A stretch of 6,271 nt of DNA, taken from Bacteroidota bacterium. GTDB lineage: Bacteria > Bacteroidota > Bacteroidia > Flavobacteriales > Flavobacteriaceae. Numbering within the stretch: the stretch's first letter is position 1; each line of letters opens with the position of its first letter. Under the pieces are notes generated by a model. The model did no database searches. It was not told where the DNA came from and saw only the letters and a list, made by a program, of their open reading frames with translations. Of this stretch, positions 5,793-6,271 are shown piece by piece. The DNA lies in assembly GCA_023386255.1 (NCBI GenBank), contig JAEWKB010000313.1, positions 1-6,271 on the forward strand, read 5' to 3'. The translations under genes and the position numbers were made by a program.

Positions 5793-6271
5793 TTAAAACT
5801 CTGCGTTCTGTGGTGTCCTTGGGAAAGGTATCACATCACGAATGTTGCCCATACCGGTTACAAACAGCACCAGCCTTTCGAAACCAAGCCCGAAACCGCT
5901 ATGTACAGCCGTACCAAAACGGCGGGTATCAAGGTACCACCAAAGTTCTTTTTCGTCAATGCCCAGGTCGGCTATTTTCTGCTGAAGCACATCAAGGCGC
6001 TCCTCCCTTTGCGAGCCACCCACAATTTCACCAATGCCGGGGAACAGGATGTCCATGGCACGAACAGTCTTGTTGTCATCATTCAGCCTCATATAGAAAG
6101 CCTTAATTTTTGCGGGGTAATCAAATAATATTACGGGAGACTTAAAGTGCTTTTCCACCAGGTAGCGCTCGTGCTCGCTTTGCAGGTCGGCACCCCATTC
6201 TTCTATAATATAATTGAATTTTTTATTCTTGTTCGGCTTGCTATTCTTCAGGATGTCAATAGCTTCAGTAT
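5793..6271 (-). CDS. asnS: Asparaginyl-tRNA synthetase, C-terminal part (partial)
   Basis: The enzyme joins asparagine to tRNA-Asn with ATP, in the cytoplasm, as a class IIb synthetase. The window holds the last 158 residues; the N-terminal anticodon-binding domain and motifs 1 and 2 lie beyond the right edge. Visible class II core elements, numbered within the fragment, are the [15 protein letters not shown] segment (23-37), the strand SPVILFDYP (44-52), the conserved [16 protein letters not shown] block (76-91) that shapes the active site, and motif 3 GFGLGFER (125-132) with its ATP-binding Arg. The ending [12 protein letters not shown] is the usual AsnRS C-terminus and separates it from AspRS. 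The frame is open to the edge; an in-frame GTG at 6158 is internal, not a start. The gene ends in a strong terminator. Confidence 0.97.
   Translation of the reverse strand, partial: TEAIDILKNSKPNKNKKFNYIIEEWGADLQSEHERYLVEKHFKSPVILFDYPAKIKAFYMRLNDDNKTVRAMDILFPGIGEIVGGSQREERLDVLQQKIADLGIDEKELWWYLDTRRFGTAVHSGFGLGFERLVLFVTGMGNIRDVIPFPRTPQNAEF

Overview
This window reads as ordinary chromosomal sequence of a Bacteroidota bacterium, most likely a Flavobacteriaceae member (Flavobacterium-like). Four things point there: moderate-to-low GC; A-rich leaders with few clear Shine-Dalgarno sites; promoter-like TAnnTTTG/TAnCTTTA boxes of the Bacteroidota type; and the gene set itself (single-domain response regulators ending in YW-AC-HPN, a small outer-membrane beta-barrel protein, and an RpoN with the MLKQ...LSQKLSPQQIQLMKLIQLP N-terminus). 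The genus is inferred from pattern recognition, not from a search.

Left half, plus strand. The window opens inside the 3' end of an unrecognised gene (to 208), closed by a good intrinsic terminator (216-243). Two paralogous CheY/Rcp1-like receiver-only proteins follow (330-761 and 802-1227, about 60% identical by hand alignment), then an AI-2E/PerM-family membrane protein (1299-2345) and a secreted beta-barrel protein of the PorT/OMP_b-brl_2 type (2409-3122). Each is preceded by a short AT-rich gap with a promoter-like box, so they may be transcribed separately.

Right half, minus strand, read from right to left. It begins with the 3' part of asnS (asparaginyl-tRNA synthetase, 5793 to the edge) and its strong terminator (5745-5775). 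Next come a small AT-rich single-pass membrane protein of unknown function (5316-5732), rpoN (sigma-54, 3737-5206), and a divergent PAP2-like integral membrane protein (3117-3734) that starts 2 bp after the rpoN stop and is probably co-transcribed with it. The two halves converge at 3117-3122, where the stop codons of the beta-barrel gene and the PAP2-like gene lie within six shared base pairs.

I see no mobile element, CRISPR array, tRNA/rRNA gene, toxin-antitoxin pair or defence cassette, and no strong case for a new system. The points most worth a second look are the tandem orphan response regulators, the divergent PAP2-like protein locked to rpoN, the unusually long acidic/tyrosine-rich linker in RpoN, and the AT-rich orphan gene between asnS and rpoN.
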